The position numbers were made by a program, and so were the translations under genes. Shown here one piece after another: positions 19,182 through 27,998 of a stretch of DNA of 64,000 bases. Origin of the DNA: Labrys sp. WJW (lineage in GTDB: Bacteria; Pseudomonadota; Alphaproteobacteria; Rhizobiales; Labraceae); the NCBI RefSeq assembly GCF_001676615.1, contig NZ_LYXZ01000020.1:62001-126000 (forward strand), read 5' to 3'. The notes beneath the pieces are model-generated. The model had not been told where the DNA came from. It saw only the letters and a program-made list of their open reading frames with translations, and made no database searches. Each line of letters opens with the position of its first letter. Position 1 is the first letter of the stretch.

Positions 19182-20666
19182 TCACTCCATCGCCACCGAG
19201 GCCGGCTCGACCTTGGTTCTGAGCGGCCGCTCTTCCATGCGCAGCAGGGCGCAAAGCGTGGCGAGCGACCCGAAAGCGGCGGCCAGGAACACCCAGCGGA
19301 ACACCGAGCCGATGTCGCTGCCGGCGGCAGCGATCGACTTCGCCAAGGTCTCGATGGTGACGTTGGCGGCGAGGTCGGCCGGCAGGCCGCCCATCACGAT
19401 GGCGCCGAACACCGCGACGATCAGGGCACCGCCGAGCGAGCGGAAGAAGTTCATGGCGCCGGTCGCCGTGCCCATCTGGTGCTGCAGCACGGCGTTCTGG
19501 ATCGCCACTGTGGTGACCGGCAGCATGGTGCCGATGCCGAGGGAGGCGAGGGTCAGCAGGATTTCGAGCACCACCAGAGGCAGGGCCTGCGGGTTGATCG
19601 AGATCAGGGCGAAGGCGACGGTCGAGACGGCGAGGCCGATCAGGGGTGGGCGCTTGTAGTGCGTGATACGTGCCATCAGGCGGCCCGACAGCGTCGCCCC
19701 CGTGACGGTACCGACCATCATCGGAATCAAGGCGAGGCCCGATTGGCTCGCCGTCAGGCCATAGACGCCTTCCAGGAGGATCGGCATGTAGATCGTCATG
19801 CCGATGAACACGCCCATGCCGAAACAGGCGGCGATGGTGCCCGCCGCCACCACAGGATTGGCAAGGATCTCGGTGGGGATCAGCGGTTCGGGCGCCGTAC
19901 GCAGGCGAATGATGAAGCCGACCCAGAACAGGACGGAAAGGCCGAACAGGCCAAGGATCGGCGCCGAGTTCCAGGCATAATGCGGCCCGCCCAGGCTGAG
20001 GGCGAGCAGCAGGGCGATGGTGGCCACGGCCATCAGTGCCGAGCCGAGAAAATCGAGCCTGTGCGGCCTTTCGTGGCGCGGCAGCTTCTTGAGCACCGAA
20101 TTCGTCATCCAGAAGGCGAGCAGGCCGAGCGGCAGATTGATCCAGAAGATCACCGACCAGTGGAGCTTCTCGGCCATGAATCCGCCAAGGACGGGTCCTG
20201 CGATGCTGGAGGAGACGAAGACGGTGGCGAAATAAGCCTGATAACGAGCGCGTTCGCGCGGCGGAATGATATCGGCGATGATGGTTTGTGCCAGCGAGAT
20301 GAGTCCACCACCGCCGAGGCCCTGCAGGGCCCGCGCCAGGATCAGGGTCAGCATGGTCGGGGCGAGGGCGCACAGGATCGAGCCGGCCACGAAGGTGCCG
20401 ATCGCCACCAACAGCGTCACGCGCCGGCCGGCGATGTCAGCCATCTTGCCATAGAGCGGCGTCACCGCCGTCGAGGTCAGCAGGTAGATGGTGACGACCC
20501 AGGGCAGGTTCTCGAAATCGCCGAGTACGCGGCCGATCGTCGGCATTGCCGTGGCAACGATGGTCTGGTCGAGCGCCGCAAGGAACATCGCCACCAGCAC
20601 GCCGATGATGATCGAGCGTATCTCGTGAGGGCTCAGCGCGGAACTGGCCGGTTCGGACTGGGTCAT
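19182..20666 (-). CDS. MFS multidrug exporter, DHA2 (14-TMS) family
   Basis: The 494-residue membrane protein has about 14 hydrophobic segments and matches EmrB/QacA-type drug:H+ antiporters. Motif D1-like LDQTIVATAMPTIGRVLGD follows the first helix, motif A is GKMADIAGRRVTLL, and motif C-like GLGGGGLISLAQTIIAD and GPVLGGFMAEKLHWSVIFWINLP (residues about 150-175) are present. No membrane-fusion partner or regulator lies beside it. The region just after its stop codon resembles part of the stop-associated repeat family. Confidence 0.92.
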   Translation of the reverse strand: MTQSEPASSALSPHEIRSIIIGVLVAMFLAALDQTIVATAMPTIGRVLGDFENLPWVVTIYLLTSTAVTPLYGKMADIAGRRVTLLVAIGTFVAGSILCALAPTMLTLILARALQGLGGGGLISLAQTIIADIIPPRERARYQAYFATVFVSSSIAGPVLGGFMAEKLHWSVIFWINLPLGLLAFWMTNSVLKKLPRHERPHRLDFLGSALMAVATIALLLALSLGGPHYAWNSAPILGLFGLSVLFWVGFIIRLRTAPEPLIPTEILANPVVAAGTIAACFGMGVFIGMTIYMPILLEGVYGLTASQSGLALIPMMVGTVTGATLSGRLMARITHYKRPPLIGLAVSTVAFALISINPQALPLVVLEILLTLASLGIGTMLPVTTVAIQNAVLQHQMGTATGAMNFFRSLGGALIVAVFGAIVMGGLPADLAANVTIETLAKSIAAAGSDIGSVFRWVFLAAAFGSLATLCALLRMEERPLRTKVEPASVAME

Positions 20667-20774
20667 AACTGCTTTCCGGAAGCTCGGTCGGGGCTTCCTA
20701 ATCTATGCAAACTATCTTGCACATTCCTCCTGATCACGGGCTTTGACGACAAAGAGGGACGTGCCTGGAGCGGA

Positions 20775-20808
20775 AAGAAGAGGCGGGCCCGAAGACCCGC
20801 CTCTTCTT
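20775..20808 (-). terminator. Palindromic terminator downstream of the cyclopropane synthase gene
   Basis: Arms AAGAAGAGGCGGG (20775-20787) and CCCGCCTCTTCTT (20796-20808) are perfect, with an eight-base loop. Read on the minus strand, the U-rich arm CUUCUUUCC closes the stem about 55 bases past the upstream gene. It lacks a pure T-run, so it may be weaker than a classical terminator. Confidence 0.7.
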
Positions 20809-20861
20809 GCAAATGGCCTAAATGGCGTTCTTCAGAGACCCGCCATCGATAATCGGCAGGG

Positions 20862-22118
20862 CTATTCGGCTGCCTCGCGGGTTGGCGCGGGGACCGGCTG
20901 CAGGTCGAGCGGCAGGCGGCGCTCGGCCTCGCCTATATAGTCGCGGGTCAGCGGTACGGCGTTGACGGACTTCGCCACCTGGATCTGGAAGACCATGTGG
21001 CCACCCCAGCGGAAAGTGGCCTCGGAAGCCGCCAGATACATGTCCCACATCCGGCAGAAGCGCTCGTCATAGAAGGAACGGATCTGGTCGCGATGATGGT
21101 TGAAGCGCTCGCGCCAGTGCTTGAGGGTTTCCGCATAATGGATCCTGAGGATCTCGATGTCGGTGACGACAAGCCCGGCACGTTCGATTGCCGGCAGCAC
21201 TTCCGACAGCGCCGGCGAATAGCCGCCGGGGAAGATATATTTCTGGATCCACGGGTTGGTGGCGCCGGGCCCGTCGGAACGGCCGATGGCATGCACGAGG
21301 CCCACGCCGTCCTCGTTCAACAAGGCGGCGATCTTGCGGAAATAAGCATCGTAATGGTTGACGCCGACATGCTCGAACATGCCGACGGAGACGATGCGGT
21401 CGAATTTCCGGTCGAGGGCTCGGTAGTCGATCAGCTCGAAGCGCACGCGGTCGGCGATGCCGGCGGCCTGGGCGCGGGCGTTGGAAACCCGGTGCTGCTC
21501 CTCCGAGAGGGTGATGCCGGTGACATCCGCCTTGGTCACGTCGGAGATGTAGAGGCCCATGCCACCCCAGCCCGAGCCGATATCGAGCACCTTCACGCCC
21601 GGCTTCAGCAACAGCTTGGCGGCGATGTGCCGCTTCTTGTAGGCCTGTGCTTCTTCCAGCGTGATATCCGGACTGGGAAAATAGGCGCAGCTATACTGTC
21701 GATCCGCATCCAGGAAGAGATCGAACAATTCGTCCTTCAGGTCATAATGATGGGCGACGTTGTTCTTCGACTTTCCGGCCGGGTTGTATTGGGCGATGCG
21801 TCGGCTGATCTTGCGAGCCGTGGAAGCGATGTTGCTCAGCGGGCCGATCGAGATCGACCAGCCGATATTCTGCATGAACAGGGCGAGCATGTCGTAGACA
21901 TCGCCCTTTTCGATGACGAGGCGCCCGTCCATGAAGGCTTCGCCCACTTCCAGTTCCGGATTGGTGAGAAGCTTCCAGGCCGTTGCCTTGTCTACAATTC
22001 GAATAGTGCTCGAAAAATCCTGGCCGGATCCGTAGGTGTGAACGTGGCCTTCGGGATCAATAACCGTAAGTGCACCCTTTTTAATCAGGCGCTTCAACAT
22101 AGTATCGAGAATAAACAT
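20862..22118 (-). CDS. Cyclopropane-fatty-acyl-phospholipid synthase family protein
   Basis: The 418-residue protein matches CFA-synthase family methyltransferases, which add a methylene group from SAM across double bonds of membrane lipids. It has the N-terminal substrate region MLKRLIKKGALTVID, a SAM motif VLDIGSGWGGMGLYI near residue 190, and the family signatures SVGMFEHVG and YIFPGGYSP. Other rhizobial proteins share the same opening residues, supporting the start at 22118; an upstream in-frame ATG at 22262 would add 48 atypical residues. Related proteins may instead alkylate other lipids. Confidence 0.87.
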   Translation of the reverse strand: MFILDTMLKRLIKKGALTVIDPEGHVHTYGSGQDFSSTIRIVDKATAWKLLTNPELEVGEAFMDGRLVIEKGDVYDMLALFMQNIGWSISIGPLSNIASTARKISRRIAQYNPAGKSKNNVAHHYDLKDELFDLFLDADRQYSCAYFPSPDITLEEAQAYKKRHIAAKLLLKPGVKVLDIGSGWGGMGLYISDVTKADVTGITLSEEQHRVSNARAQAAGIADRVRFELIDYRALDRKFDRIVSVGMFEHVGVNHYDAYFRKIAALLNEDGVGLVHAIGRSDGPGATNPWIQKYIFPGGYSPALSEVLPAIERAGLVVTDIEILRIHYAETLKHWRERFNHHRDQIRSFYDERFCRMWDMYLAASEATFRWGGHMVFQIQVAKSVNAVPLTRDYIGEAERRLPLDLQPVPAPTREAAE

Positions 22119-22442
22119 CTGCAAAAACCCCAGCGGTTTCGCATCGCGGGAGCCCTTTCGGTCGCCTGCCGCTCTCATCACGCAGGGAGGACCACCACTT
22201 GCCGGCTGGCAGATTCGACACGAACCGTTCCCAAATTGAACGCAATTTGAGCAGGGATGCAATTGTTTTTCTGCCCACCCTAAACAAAATCAAAAAGCGC
22301 GACACGATGCCGCCTTCGAATATTTTCCCGGAATCAGAATTCGGCTTGTCGGCGCGGGCCGGCAATTGATGGCGCAGCGAATTTTACCGTTGCGCTCTGT
22401 CGAATGCTTTCTATGATGCGCATCCGCTAATTTGTCTGAGGA
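22119..22442. other. Divergent promoter region
   Basis: These 324 bases lie between two divergent genes. The central part (about 22250-22320) is relatively AT-rich and probably holds both promoters, but I cannot assign a clear -35/-10 pair. No credible small gene or strong inverted repeat is seen. Confidence 0.5.
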
Positions 22443-23450
22443 ATGCACCGCGTGTCTCCTACTCCCCTCCGCCTTGCCCAATTGCGCCATCAGGGCCGGC
22501 GCGTCGTCGTCGCCACCAGCGAGGGTGTCTCGCGCCTCATTCGCGATACTGCGACGGTGCTGGACCTCGCCAATGCCGCGATCGTTTCGGGTCACAGCCT
22601 GCGGGCCGAGATCGAGAAGCGTGGCCTGGGCGAAACCGTCGACCTCGCTGCCGCGCTTGCCGCCGGCGAGGTGCTGGCGCCGATCGATCACCCCGACCCC
22701 AGCCATGTCATGGTCGCCGGCACCGGCCTGACCCATCTCGGCAGCGCCGAGGGCCGCGACAAGATGCATCAGGACCTGGCTGACCTGTCGAAGGCCACCG
22801 ACTCCATGAAGATGTTCCGCATGGGGCTCGATGGCGGCCGGCCGGCACCGGGCAAGGAGGGCGTGCAGCCCGAATGGTTCTACAAGGGCGATGGCTCGAC
22901 GCTGATCGCCCCGCAGGGCAGCTTGCCGTCACCGTCCTTTGCCCTCGACGCCGGCGAGGAGCCGGAACTGGCCGGCATCTATGTCAACGGGCCCGACGGC
23001 ACGCCCTGGCGCATCGGCTTCGCGCTCGGCAACGAGTTTTCCGATCATGTTACCGAACGGCAGAACTATCTCTATCTCGCTCATTCCAAGCTGCGCGTCT
23101 CCGCCATCGGGCCGGAGCTCTTGGTCGGCGAGGCACCTACCGATATCCGCGGCACCTCGCGCATCCTGCGCCAGGGCAAGGTGATCTGGGAAAAGCCCTT
23201 CCTCACCGGCGAGGCGAACATGTCGCACACCATCGCCAATCTCGAAGGCCATCACTTCAAGTACCAGCTCTTCCGCCAGCCGGGACAGGTGAACGTGCAT
23301 TATTACGGTACGGCGACGCTGAGCGTCTCCGACGGCGTGGTGACCGAGCCCGGCGATGTCTTCGAGATCGCGGCCGAGCCGTTCGGGCTGCCGCTCGCCA
23401 ATCCGATCGGGCGCGTGAACGCGCCATGGCCGACGGTGAAGGTTTTGTAA
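22443..23450 (+). CDS. AraD1/GguC family protein (FAH-like fold)
   Basis: The 335-residue protein resembles GguC/AraD1 proteins, relatives of fumarylacetoacetate hydrolase. Typical features are VMVAGTGLTHLGSAEGRDKM near residue 90, the metal-binding-like DAGEEPELAGIYVN near residue 170 and GFALGNEFSDHVTERQNYLYLAHSKL. AraD1 in some bacteria dehydrates sugar acids such as L-arabonate derivatives. No sugar-catabolic neighbours are present, so the substrate is open. ATG at 22443 has GAGGA directly in front; GTG at 22452 has better spacing from it. Confidence 0.82.
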   Translation: MHRVSPTPLRLAQLRHQGRRVVVATSEGVSRLIRDTATVLDLANAAIVSGHSLRAEIEKRGLGETVDLAAALAAGEVLAPIDHPDPSHVMVAGTGLTHLGSAEGRDKMHQDLADLSKATDSMKMFRMGLDGGRPAPGKEGVQPEWFYKGDGSTLIAPQGSLPSPSFALDAGEEPELAGIYVNGPDGTPWRIGFALGNEFSDHVTERQNYLYLAHSKLRVSAIGPELLVGEAPTDIRGTSRILRQGKVIWEKPFLTGEANMSHTIANLEGHHFKYQLFRQPGQVNVHYYGTATLSVSDGVVTEPGDVFEIAAEPFGLPLANPIGRVNAPWPTVKVL

Positions 23451-23499
23451 GGAAGCGGGGACACCGCGACAGGTGAGCCTGTCGCGATGTCCGCGCTCC
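23451..23499. repeat. Palindrome between convergent GguC-like and dapE genes
   Basis: The inner stem CGCGACAGG and CCTGTCGCG (23465-23473 and 23478-23486) has a TGAG loop and extends outward imperfectly through GGAAGCGGGGAC and GTCCGCGCTCC. It fills the 52-base gap between the two stop codons, and its GGAGCGCGGAC end matches the repeat at 10552-10639. It may serve as a bidirectional terminator, although no T-run is present. Confidence 0.7.
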
Positions 23500-23502
23500 G
23501 GA

Positions 23503-24672
23503 TCACCCGAAATATTGCCCGAGGATGCGCTGGTAGATTCGCGTCAGGCTTTCCAGGTCGAGGATATCCACGCGCTCGTCGATCTGGTGCATCGTCTTGC
23601 CGACCAGGCCGAACTCCACCACCGGGCAGACATTCTTGATGAAGCGGGCATCCGAGGTGCCGCCCGAGGTCGACAGCACCGGGCGGCGGCCGGTTTCGGC
23701 CTCGATCGAGGAGACGATCGCATCGACGAAGGCGCCGGGCGGGGTGAAGAAGGATTCGGAAGCCGAGCGCTCGAAGACGAGGTCGTAGGCCACTTCGTTG
23801 CCGGCGGCGCCGTCGAGCTTGCCGCGCACCCATTCTTCCAGGCTTTGCCGGGTCCAGCGGTCGTTGAAGCGGATGTTGAAGGTCGCGCGGGCATCGGCGG
23901 GAATGACGTTGAAGGCCGGGTTGCCGACATCCACCGACACCACTTCGAGATTGGAAGCATCGAAGTGATCGCTGCCGTGGTCGAGCTCGCTCTGGGTGAG
24001 GGCGGCGAGCAGGCGCACCATCTGCGGCACGGGGTTCATGGCCAAGTGCGGATAGGCGACATGCCCCTGCTTGCCATGCACGGTGATGATGCCCGACAGT
24101 GAGCCGCGCCGGCCGATCTTGACCATGTCGCCGAGGGCGTCGGGGTTGGTCGGTTCGCCCAGGATGCAATGGCCGATGCGGTCGCCCTTGGCGACGGCCC
24201 AGTCCAGCAGTTTCACCGTGCCATTGATGGCCGGGCCTTCCTCGTCGCCGGTGATCAGGAAGGCGATCGGCGCCTCGGGATGGGCGTCGAGATGACGCAG
24301 GCTCGCTGCAACGCTGGCGGCGACGCCGCCCTTCATGTCCACCGCGCCGCGGCCGTAGAGCTGCCCGTTGACGATGTCGCCCGAAAAGGGCTGATGGCGC
24401 CAGCGTGCCTCATCGCCCGGCGGCACCACGTCGGTATGGCCGGCGAACATCAGGGCCGGCTTGTCCGGCGGCCCGATGCGCGCATAGAGATTGACGATAT
24501 CGGGTGTGTCCTCGTCGCTGAACGGCACCAGATGGACGGCAAAGCCGTTTGCCTGCAGCACTTCGGCCATCAGCGTCAAGGCGCCGCCTTCGGCCGGTGT
24601 GACGGAGGGGCAGCGGATGAGGGCCTGGGTGAGGGCGACGGGATCGCGGGGATCGAAGCTGAGATCAGTCAT
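23503..24672 (-). CDS. dapE: Succinyl-diaminopimelate desuccinylase
   Basis: This 389-residue metallohydrolase of the M20 family removes succinate from N-succinyl-L,L-diaminopimelate in lysine and peptidoglycan synthesis. Zinc-site motifs are [13 protein letters not shown] near residue 75, [13 protein letters not shown] near 108, and the catalytic Glu in [12 protein letters not shown] near 140. [12 protein letters not shown] near 340 is also diagnostic. It follows dapD on the same strand after 54 bases holding a small hairpin. Confidence 0.96.
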   Translation of the reverse strand: MTDLSFDPRDPVALTQALIRCPSVTPAEGGALTLMAEVLQANGFAVHLVPFSDEDTPDIVNLYARIGPPDKPALMFAGHTDVVPPGDEARWRHQPFSGDIVNGQLYGRGAVDMKGGVAASVAASLRHLDAHPEAPIAFLITGDEEGPAINGTVKLLDWAVAKGDRIGHCILGEPTNPDALGDMVKIGRRGSLSGIITVHGKQGHVAYPHLAMNPVPQMVRLLAALTQSELDHGSDHFDASNLEVVSVDVGNPAFNVIPADARATFNIRFNDRWTRQSLEEWVRGKLDGAAGNEVAYDLVFERSASESFFTPPGAFVDAIVSSIEAETGRRPVLSTSGGTSDARFIKNVCPVVEFGLVGKTMHQIDERVDILDLESLTRIYQRILGQYFG

Positions 24673-24680
24673 GACGTTCC

Positions 24681-24710
24681 CTTTACCCTCCCTTTCGGGG
24701 GAGGGTAAAG
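24681..24710. repeat. Hairpin between dapD and dapE
   Basis: CTTTACCCTCCC and GGGAGGGTAAAG form a perfect 12-bp stem with a six-base loop in the 54-base intercistronic gap. There is no T-run, so it is more likely a processing or stabilising element than a terminator. Confidence 0.7.
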
Positions 24711-24726
24711 CGGGGCGTTGCCAGGA

Positions 24727-25593
24727 TCAGTGGTTTCCGTCGCGCAGCAATTCGTTGATGCTGGTCTTGGAACGGGTCTGCGCATCGACCGTCTTGACGA
24801 TCACGGCGCAATAGAGCGAGGGACCGGGGCGGCCGTCCGGCAGCGGCTTGCCGGGCAGGTTGCCGGAGACCACCACCGAATAGGGCGGCACATAGCCCTT
24901 GTAGGTCTGGCCGGTGGCCCGGTCGATGATGGTGGTTGAGGCGCCGATATAGACGCCCATCGAGATCACCGAGCCTTCGCCGATGATGACGCCCTCGACC
25001 ACTTCCGAACGGGCGCCGATGAAGCAGTCGTCCTCGATGATGGTCGGGTTGGCCTGCAGCGGTTCCAGCACGCCGCCGATGCCGACGCCGCCGGACAGAT
25101 GCACGTTCTTGCCGATCTGGGCGCAGGAGCCGACGGTCGACCAGGTGTCCACCATGGTGCCGGTGGAGACGTAGGCGCCAAGATTGACGAAGGACGGCAT
25201 CAGCACCACGCCGGGCGCGATGTAGGCCGAGTGGCGCACCACGCAATTGGGCACCGCGCGGAAACCGGCCTGGCGGAATTCCGTCGTGCTCCAGCCTTCG
25301 AACTTGGAGGGAACCTTGTCCCACCACAGGGTGCCGCCCGGGCCGCCGGCGATGGTGGTCATGTCGTTGAGGCGGAAGGACAGCAGCACAGCCTTCTTCA
25401 GCCATTGATGGGTGTGCCAGGATTCACGGCCGGTCGCGCCGGGAACCTTCTCGGCCACGCGCAGCTTGCCCTCGTCGAGCAGGCCGAGCGTATGATTGAC
25501 GGCTGCCCGGATCTCGCCCTTGGTCTCGAAATTGCACTGGGCCCGGTCTTCCCAGGCGGCGTCGATCACGGTCTGCAGGCGGGCGATTTCCAT
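24727..25593 (-). CDS. dapD: 2,3,4,5-tetrahydropyridine-2,6-dicarboxylate N-succinyltransferase
   Basis: The 288-residue protein is a left-handed beta-helix succinyltransferase that succinylates tetrahydrodipicolinate from succinyl-CoA. Family features include the N-terminal helical domain, [19 protein letters not shown] and [20 protein letters not shown] near residues 100-135, then hexapeptide repeats around [15 protein letters not shown] and [17 protein letters not shown]. It lies immediately upstream of dapE, so the two succinylase-pathway steps are likely co-transcribed. Confidence 0.97.
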   Translation of the reverse strand: MEIARLQTVIDAAWEDRAQCNFETKGEIRAAVNHTLGLLDEGKLRVAEKVPGATGRESWHTHQWLKKAVLLSFRLNDMTTIAGGPGGTLWWDKVPSKFEGWSTTEFRQAGFRAVPNCVVRHSAYIAPGVVLMPSFVNLGAYVSTGTMVDTWSTVGSCAQIGKNVHLSGGVGIGGVLEPLQANPTIIEDDCFIGARSEVVEGVIIGEGSVISMGVYIGASTTIIDRATGQTYKGYVPPYSVVVSGNLPGKPLPDGRPGPSLYCAVIVKTVDAQTRSKTSINELLRDGNH

Positions 25594-25926
25594 GGCGTCT
25601 CCTCACATAATTCAGCCGCAAATGCCGCGCGAAAGCCGGCACTGTCAAGTTCCAGACCGCCCTGAATTGGCCTAATATTGCAGTTGTGGTTTTCGTCCGA
25701 GGGAGATTTGGAGTGTCAGCCTGCCGGCTGACATCTTGAAAAGAAGCGCTCATTGGCAATGGGATGTCAGCGGGCAGGCTGACACTCCGCATGGCCCGCG
25801 CTCCGTCATGCAAACGTAACTGTAGTGCTAATTTTCCTCTCGGCACCGTTGTGCCGACAAAGGGCTTGACGGCGCAGGGCATCATTGCTGGTCTGCGCGC
25901 TCGATTGTTTCCTTTTGAGGTTTGTC
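25594..25926. other. Divergent intergenic region carrying a large palindrome
   Basis: These 333 bases separate dapD from the aminopeptidase gene. The dominant feature is the 25-bp-arm inverted repeat at 25711-25787. The promoters of both genes should be on either side of it. I see no small gene. Confidence 0.6.
25711..25787. repeat. 25-bp-arm inverted repeat
   Basis: The left arm (25711-25735, starting GAGTGTCAGCCTGCC) and right arm (25763-25787, ending GGCAGGCTGACACTC) pair with a single mismatch around a 27-base loop. It is a stand-alone dispersed-type palindrome in a divergent promoter region, so it is not a terminator. Confidence 0.85.
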
Positions 25927-27168
25927 ATGTCCAGTCCCTCCGAGAGCCATTCCAAGCGTCTCGACAAGCTCGCCGAGACGGCCGTGAAGGTCGGCCTCGG
26001 CCTCGCGCCCGGCCAGGAATTGGTGATGACGGCCTCGATCGAGGCCCTGCCCCTGGTGCGCCGGATCACCGAGCACGCCTACAAGGCGGGCGCCAGCCTG
26101 GTCACCACGCTGTTTTCGGACGAGGAGTCGACACTGGCGCGCTATCGCTTCGCACCGGATGCCGCCTTTGACACCGCCTCGGGCTGGTTGTTCGACGGCA
26201 TGGCCGCGGCCTTTGATCGCGGTGCCGCCCGCCTCGCCATCGCCGGTGAAGACCCCTCGCTGCTGGCAGGCCAGGATCCGGCCAGGATCGCGCGGGCCAA
26301 TCAGGCGCGCTCGGCCGCCTACAAGCCGGCGCAGAAACGCATCGTCGGCTTCGACATCAACTGGAACATCGTGTCCTACGCCTCCACTGCCTGGGCAAAG
26401 GCCGTGTTCCCCAACGAGGCGGAGGAGGTTGCCGTCGCCAAGTTGTGGGATGCCATCTTCGCTGCTTCGCGCATCGATTCGAACGATCCGGTCGCGGCCT
26501 GGGCCGAGCATAACCGCAACCTGCATGCCCGTGCCGCCTATCTCAACGACAAGCGCTATGCCGCGCTGCATTACACCGGCCCGGGTACAGATCTCACCAT
26601 CGGTCTCGCCGACGGGCATGAATGGCTCGGGGGCTCGTCCAAGGCCAAGAATGGCATCACCTGCAATCCCAACATCCCGACTGAGGAAGTCTTCACCACG
26701 CCGCATCGCGACCGGGTGAGCGGTCATGTCTCCGCCACCAAGCCCTTGTCCTACCAGGGCACGCTGATCGACAAGATCGCCGTGCGCTTCGAAGAGGGAC
26801 GCATCGTCGAGGCCGATGCCGCCACCGGCAAGGACGTGCTCGCCAAGGTGCTGGATACCGATGCGGGCGCGCGGCACCTCGGCGAAGTCGCACTGGTGCC
26901 GTTCTCCTCGCCAATCTCCCAGAGCGGCCTGCTGTTCTACAACACGCTGTTCGACGAGAATGCCGCCAGCCACATCGCGCTCGGACAGTCCTATAGCCAG
27001 TGCTTCGTCAATGGCGGTTCTCTGAGCCCCGAAGAACTCGCCTCGCGCGGCGCCAACAACAGCCTGATCCATATCGACTGGATGATCGGCTCGGGCGAGA
27101 TCGACATCGACGGCATCGGTGCCGACGGCAAGGCCGAACCCCTGATGCGCAAGGGCGAGTGGGTTTAG
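25927..27168 (+). CDS. M29 family aminopeptidase
   Basis: The 413-residue protein matches the thermophilic-aminopeptidase (M29, PepS/AmpS) family of dinuclear metallopeptidases. Recognisable parts are VMTASIEALPLVRRITEHAYKAGA near residue 35, a metal-ligand Glu in PNIPTEEVFTTPHRDRV near 250, and C-terminal LGQSYSQCF and NNSLIHIDWMIGS. It would trim N-terminal residues from peptides in the cytoplasm. The ATG at 25927 has GAGG upstream at good spacing. Confidence 0.93.
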   Translation: MSSPSESHSKRLDKLAETAVKVGLGLAPGQELVMTASIEALPLVRRITEHAYKAGASLVTTLFSDEESTLARYRFAPDAAFDTASGWLFDGMAAAFDRGAARLAIAGEDPSLLAGQDPARIARANQARSAAYKPAQKRIVGFDINWNIVSYASTAWAKAVFPNEAEEVAVAKLWDAIFAASRIDSNDPVAAWAEHNRNLHARAAYLNDKRYAALHYTGPGTDLTIGLADGHEWLGGSSKAKNGITCNPNIPTEEVFTTPHRDRVSGHVSATKPLSYQGTLIDKIAVRFEEGRIVEADAATGKDVLAKVLDTDAGARHLGEVALVPFSSPISQSGLLFYNTLFDENAASHIALGQSYSQCFVNGGSLSPEELASRGANNSLIHIDWMIGSGEIDIDGIGADGKAEPLMRKGEWV

Positions 27169-27190
27169 GCGATCTTGCGGGTGGGCGGCC

Positions 27191-27814
27191 TCAGCTCTTC
27201 GTATAGCCGAGGCTCGCCTCGAGGTTCTCGAAGGTGTCGTCCATGGCGTAGCTGCGCAGGAAGGGCAGCGAGAAATGCCCGAAGCGCAAGGACATCTGGC
27301 TTTCCGCCTGCGCTTCGCTCGCCTTGCTGATCGCTGCCAGATAAAGCGCGGCGGCGAGGCCGCTGCGATCCGCCCCGCCTTCGCAATGGATCAGGATGGG
27401 TTTTTCCGCATTGCGCAGCACTTGCACCAGGGCGTCCGCCTGCAGGCCGTTCAGTTCACGTGACGCGGACATGGCGAAATCGACATGGGTGACGCCGAGC
27501 CGGGCCGATTCGGCGATCTCGGCGTCGTACCAGGCGGCGCCGGTGTTCCTGCCGCGCAGATTGATCACGGTTCTGATGCCTGCCTCGTGGACATAGTGCC
27601 TGAGTCGCCCGGGCGTGGGTTGGCCGGAGCGATAGAGTTCACCGGCCACCACGGTGTGGAAATTGCCGCCGAGATATTGCAGGCCCAGATAGGTCGCGCC
27701 GGCGACCAGGATGGCGGCGCCGCTTAGGCTCACGGCCAGGAGAATGCCCCTCAACCGGGCGGCAGCCGCCATGCCGCGCCCGGCCAAGGATTTGTACACA
27801 GAACCGCTACGCAA
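27191..27814 (-). CDS. Membrane-anchored dual-specificity/tyrosine phosphatase-like protein
   Basis: The 207-residue protein has one N-terminal transmembrane segment (about residues 24-45). A cysteine-phosphatase domain follows, with P-loop HCEGGADRSG (CxxxxxR type) near residue 140, and LYRSGQPTPGRLRHYVHEAGIRTVINLRG upstream. The start is TTG at 27814, supported by GGAGG six bases before it; an ATG at 27772 is the alternative. The domain may face the periplasm or the cytoplasm. Substrate unknown. Confidence 0.85.
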   Translation of the reverse strand: MRSGSVYKSLAGRGMAAAARLRGILLAVSLSGAAILVAGATYLGLQYLGGNFHTVVAGELYRSGQPTPGRLRHYVHEAGIRTVINLRGRNTGAAWYDAEIAESARLGVTHVDFAMSASRELNGLQADALVQVLRNAEKPILIHCEGGADRSGLAAALYLAAISKASEAQAESQMSLRFGHFSLPFLRSYAMDDTFENLEASLGYTKS

Positions 27815-27900
27815 CCTTCGCCTCCGACCATCTGTCGTCGGCGTGTTCTAATCCTGCAGACTTAGGGCAGACTTATACCGGGGACCATAGAGACAGGCCG

Positions 27901-27986
27901 GTCATTGCGAGCGAAGCGAAGCAATCCAGGGGCTGTAAACTCTGCGCATTCAAACCCCTGGATTGCTTCGCTTCGCTCGCAATGAC
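27901..27986. repeat. Perfect inverted repeat with 32-bp arms
   Basis: The arms at 27901-27932 and 27955-27986 are fully complementary, beginning GTCATTGCGAGCGAAGCGAA, with a 22-base spacer. It lies between the phosphatase start and the histidine kinase stop. The same right end is seen at positions 1-17. The arm sequence is of a type widely dispersed in alphaproteobacterial genomes. Confidence 0.92.
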
Positions 27987-27998
27987 GGAGTTGGTGGG

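Noticed and set aside
19170..20852. A 560-codon plus-strand frame over the MFS gene
   Set aside because: It is antisense to the MFS exporter gene and is rich in Arg, Gly, Asp and His in a way typical of GC shadow frames.
27901..27986. Possible CRISPR unit
   Set aside because: Only one inverted pair is present, with no series of direct repeats and spacers.
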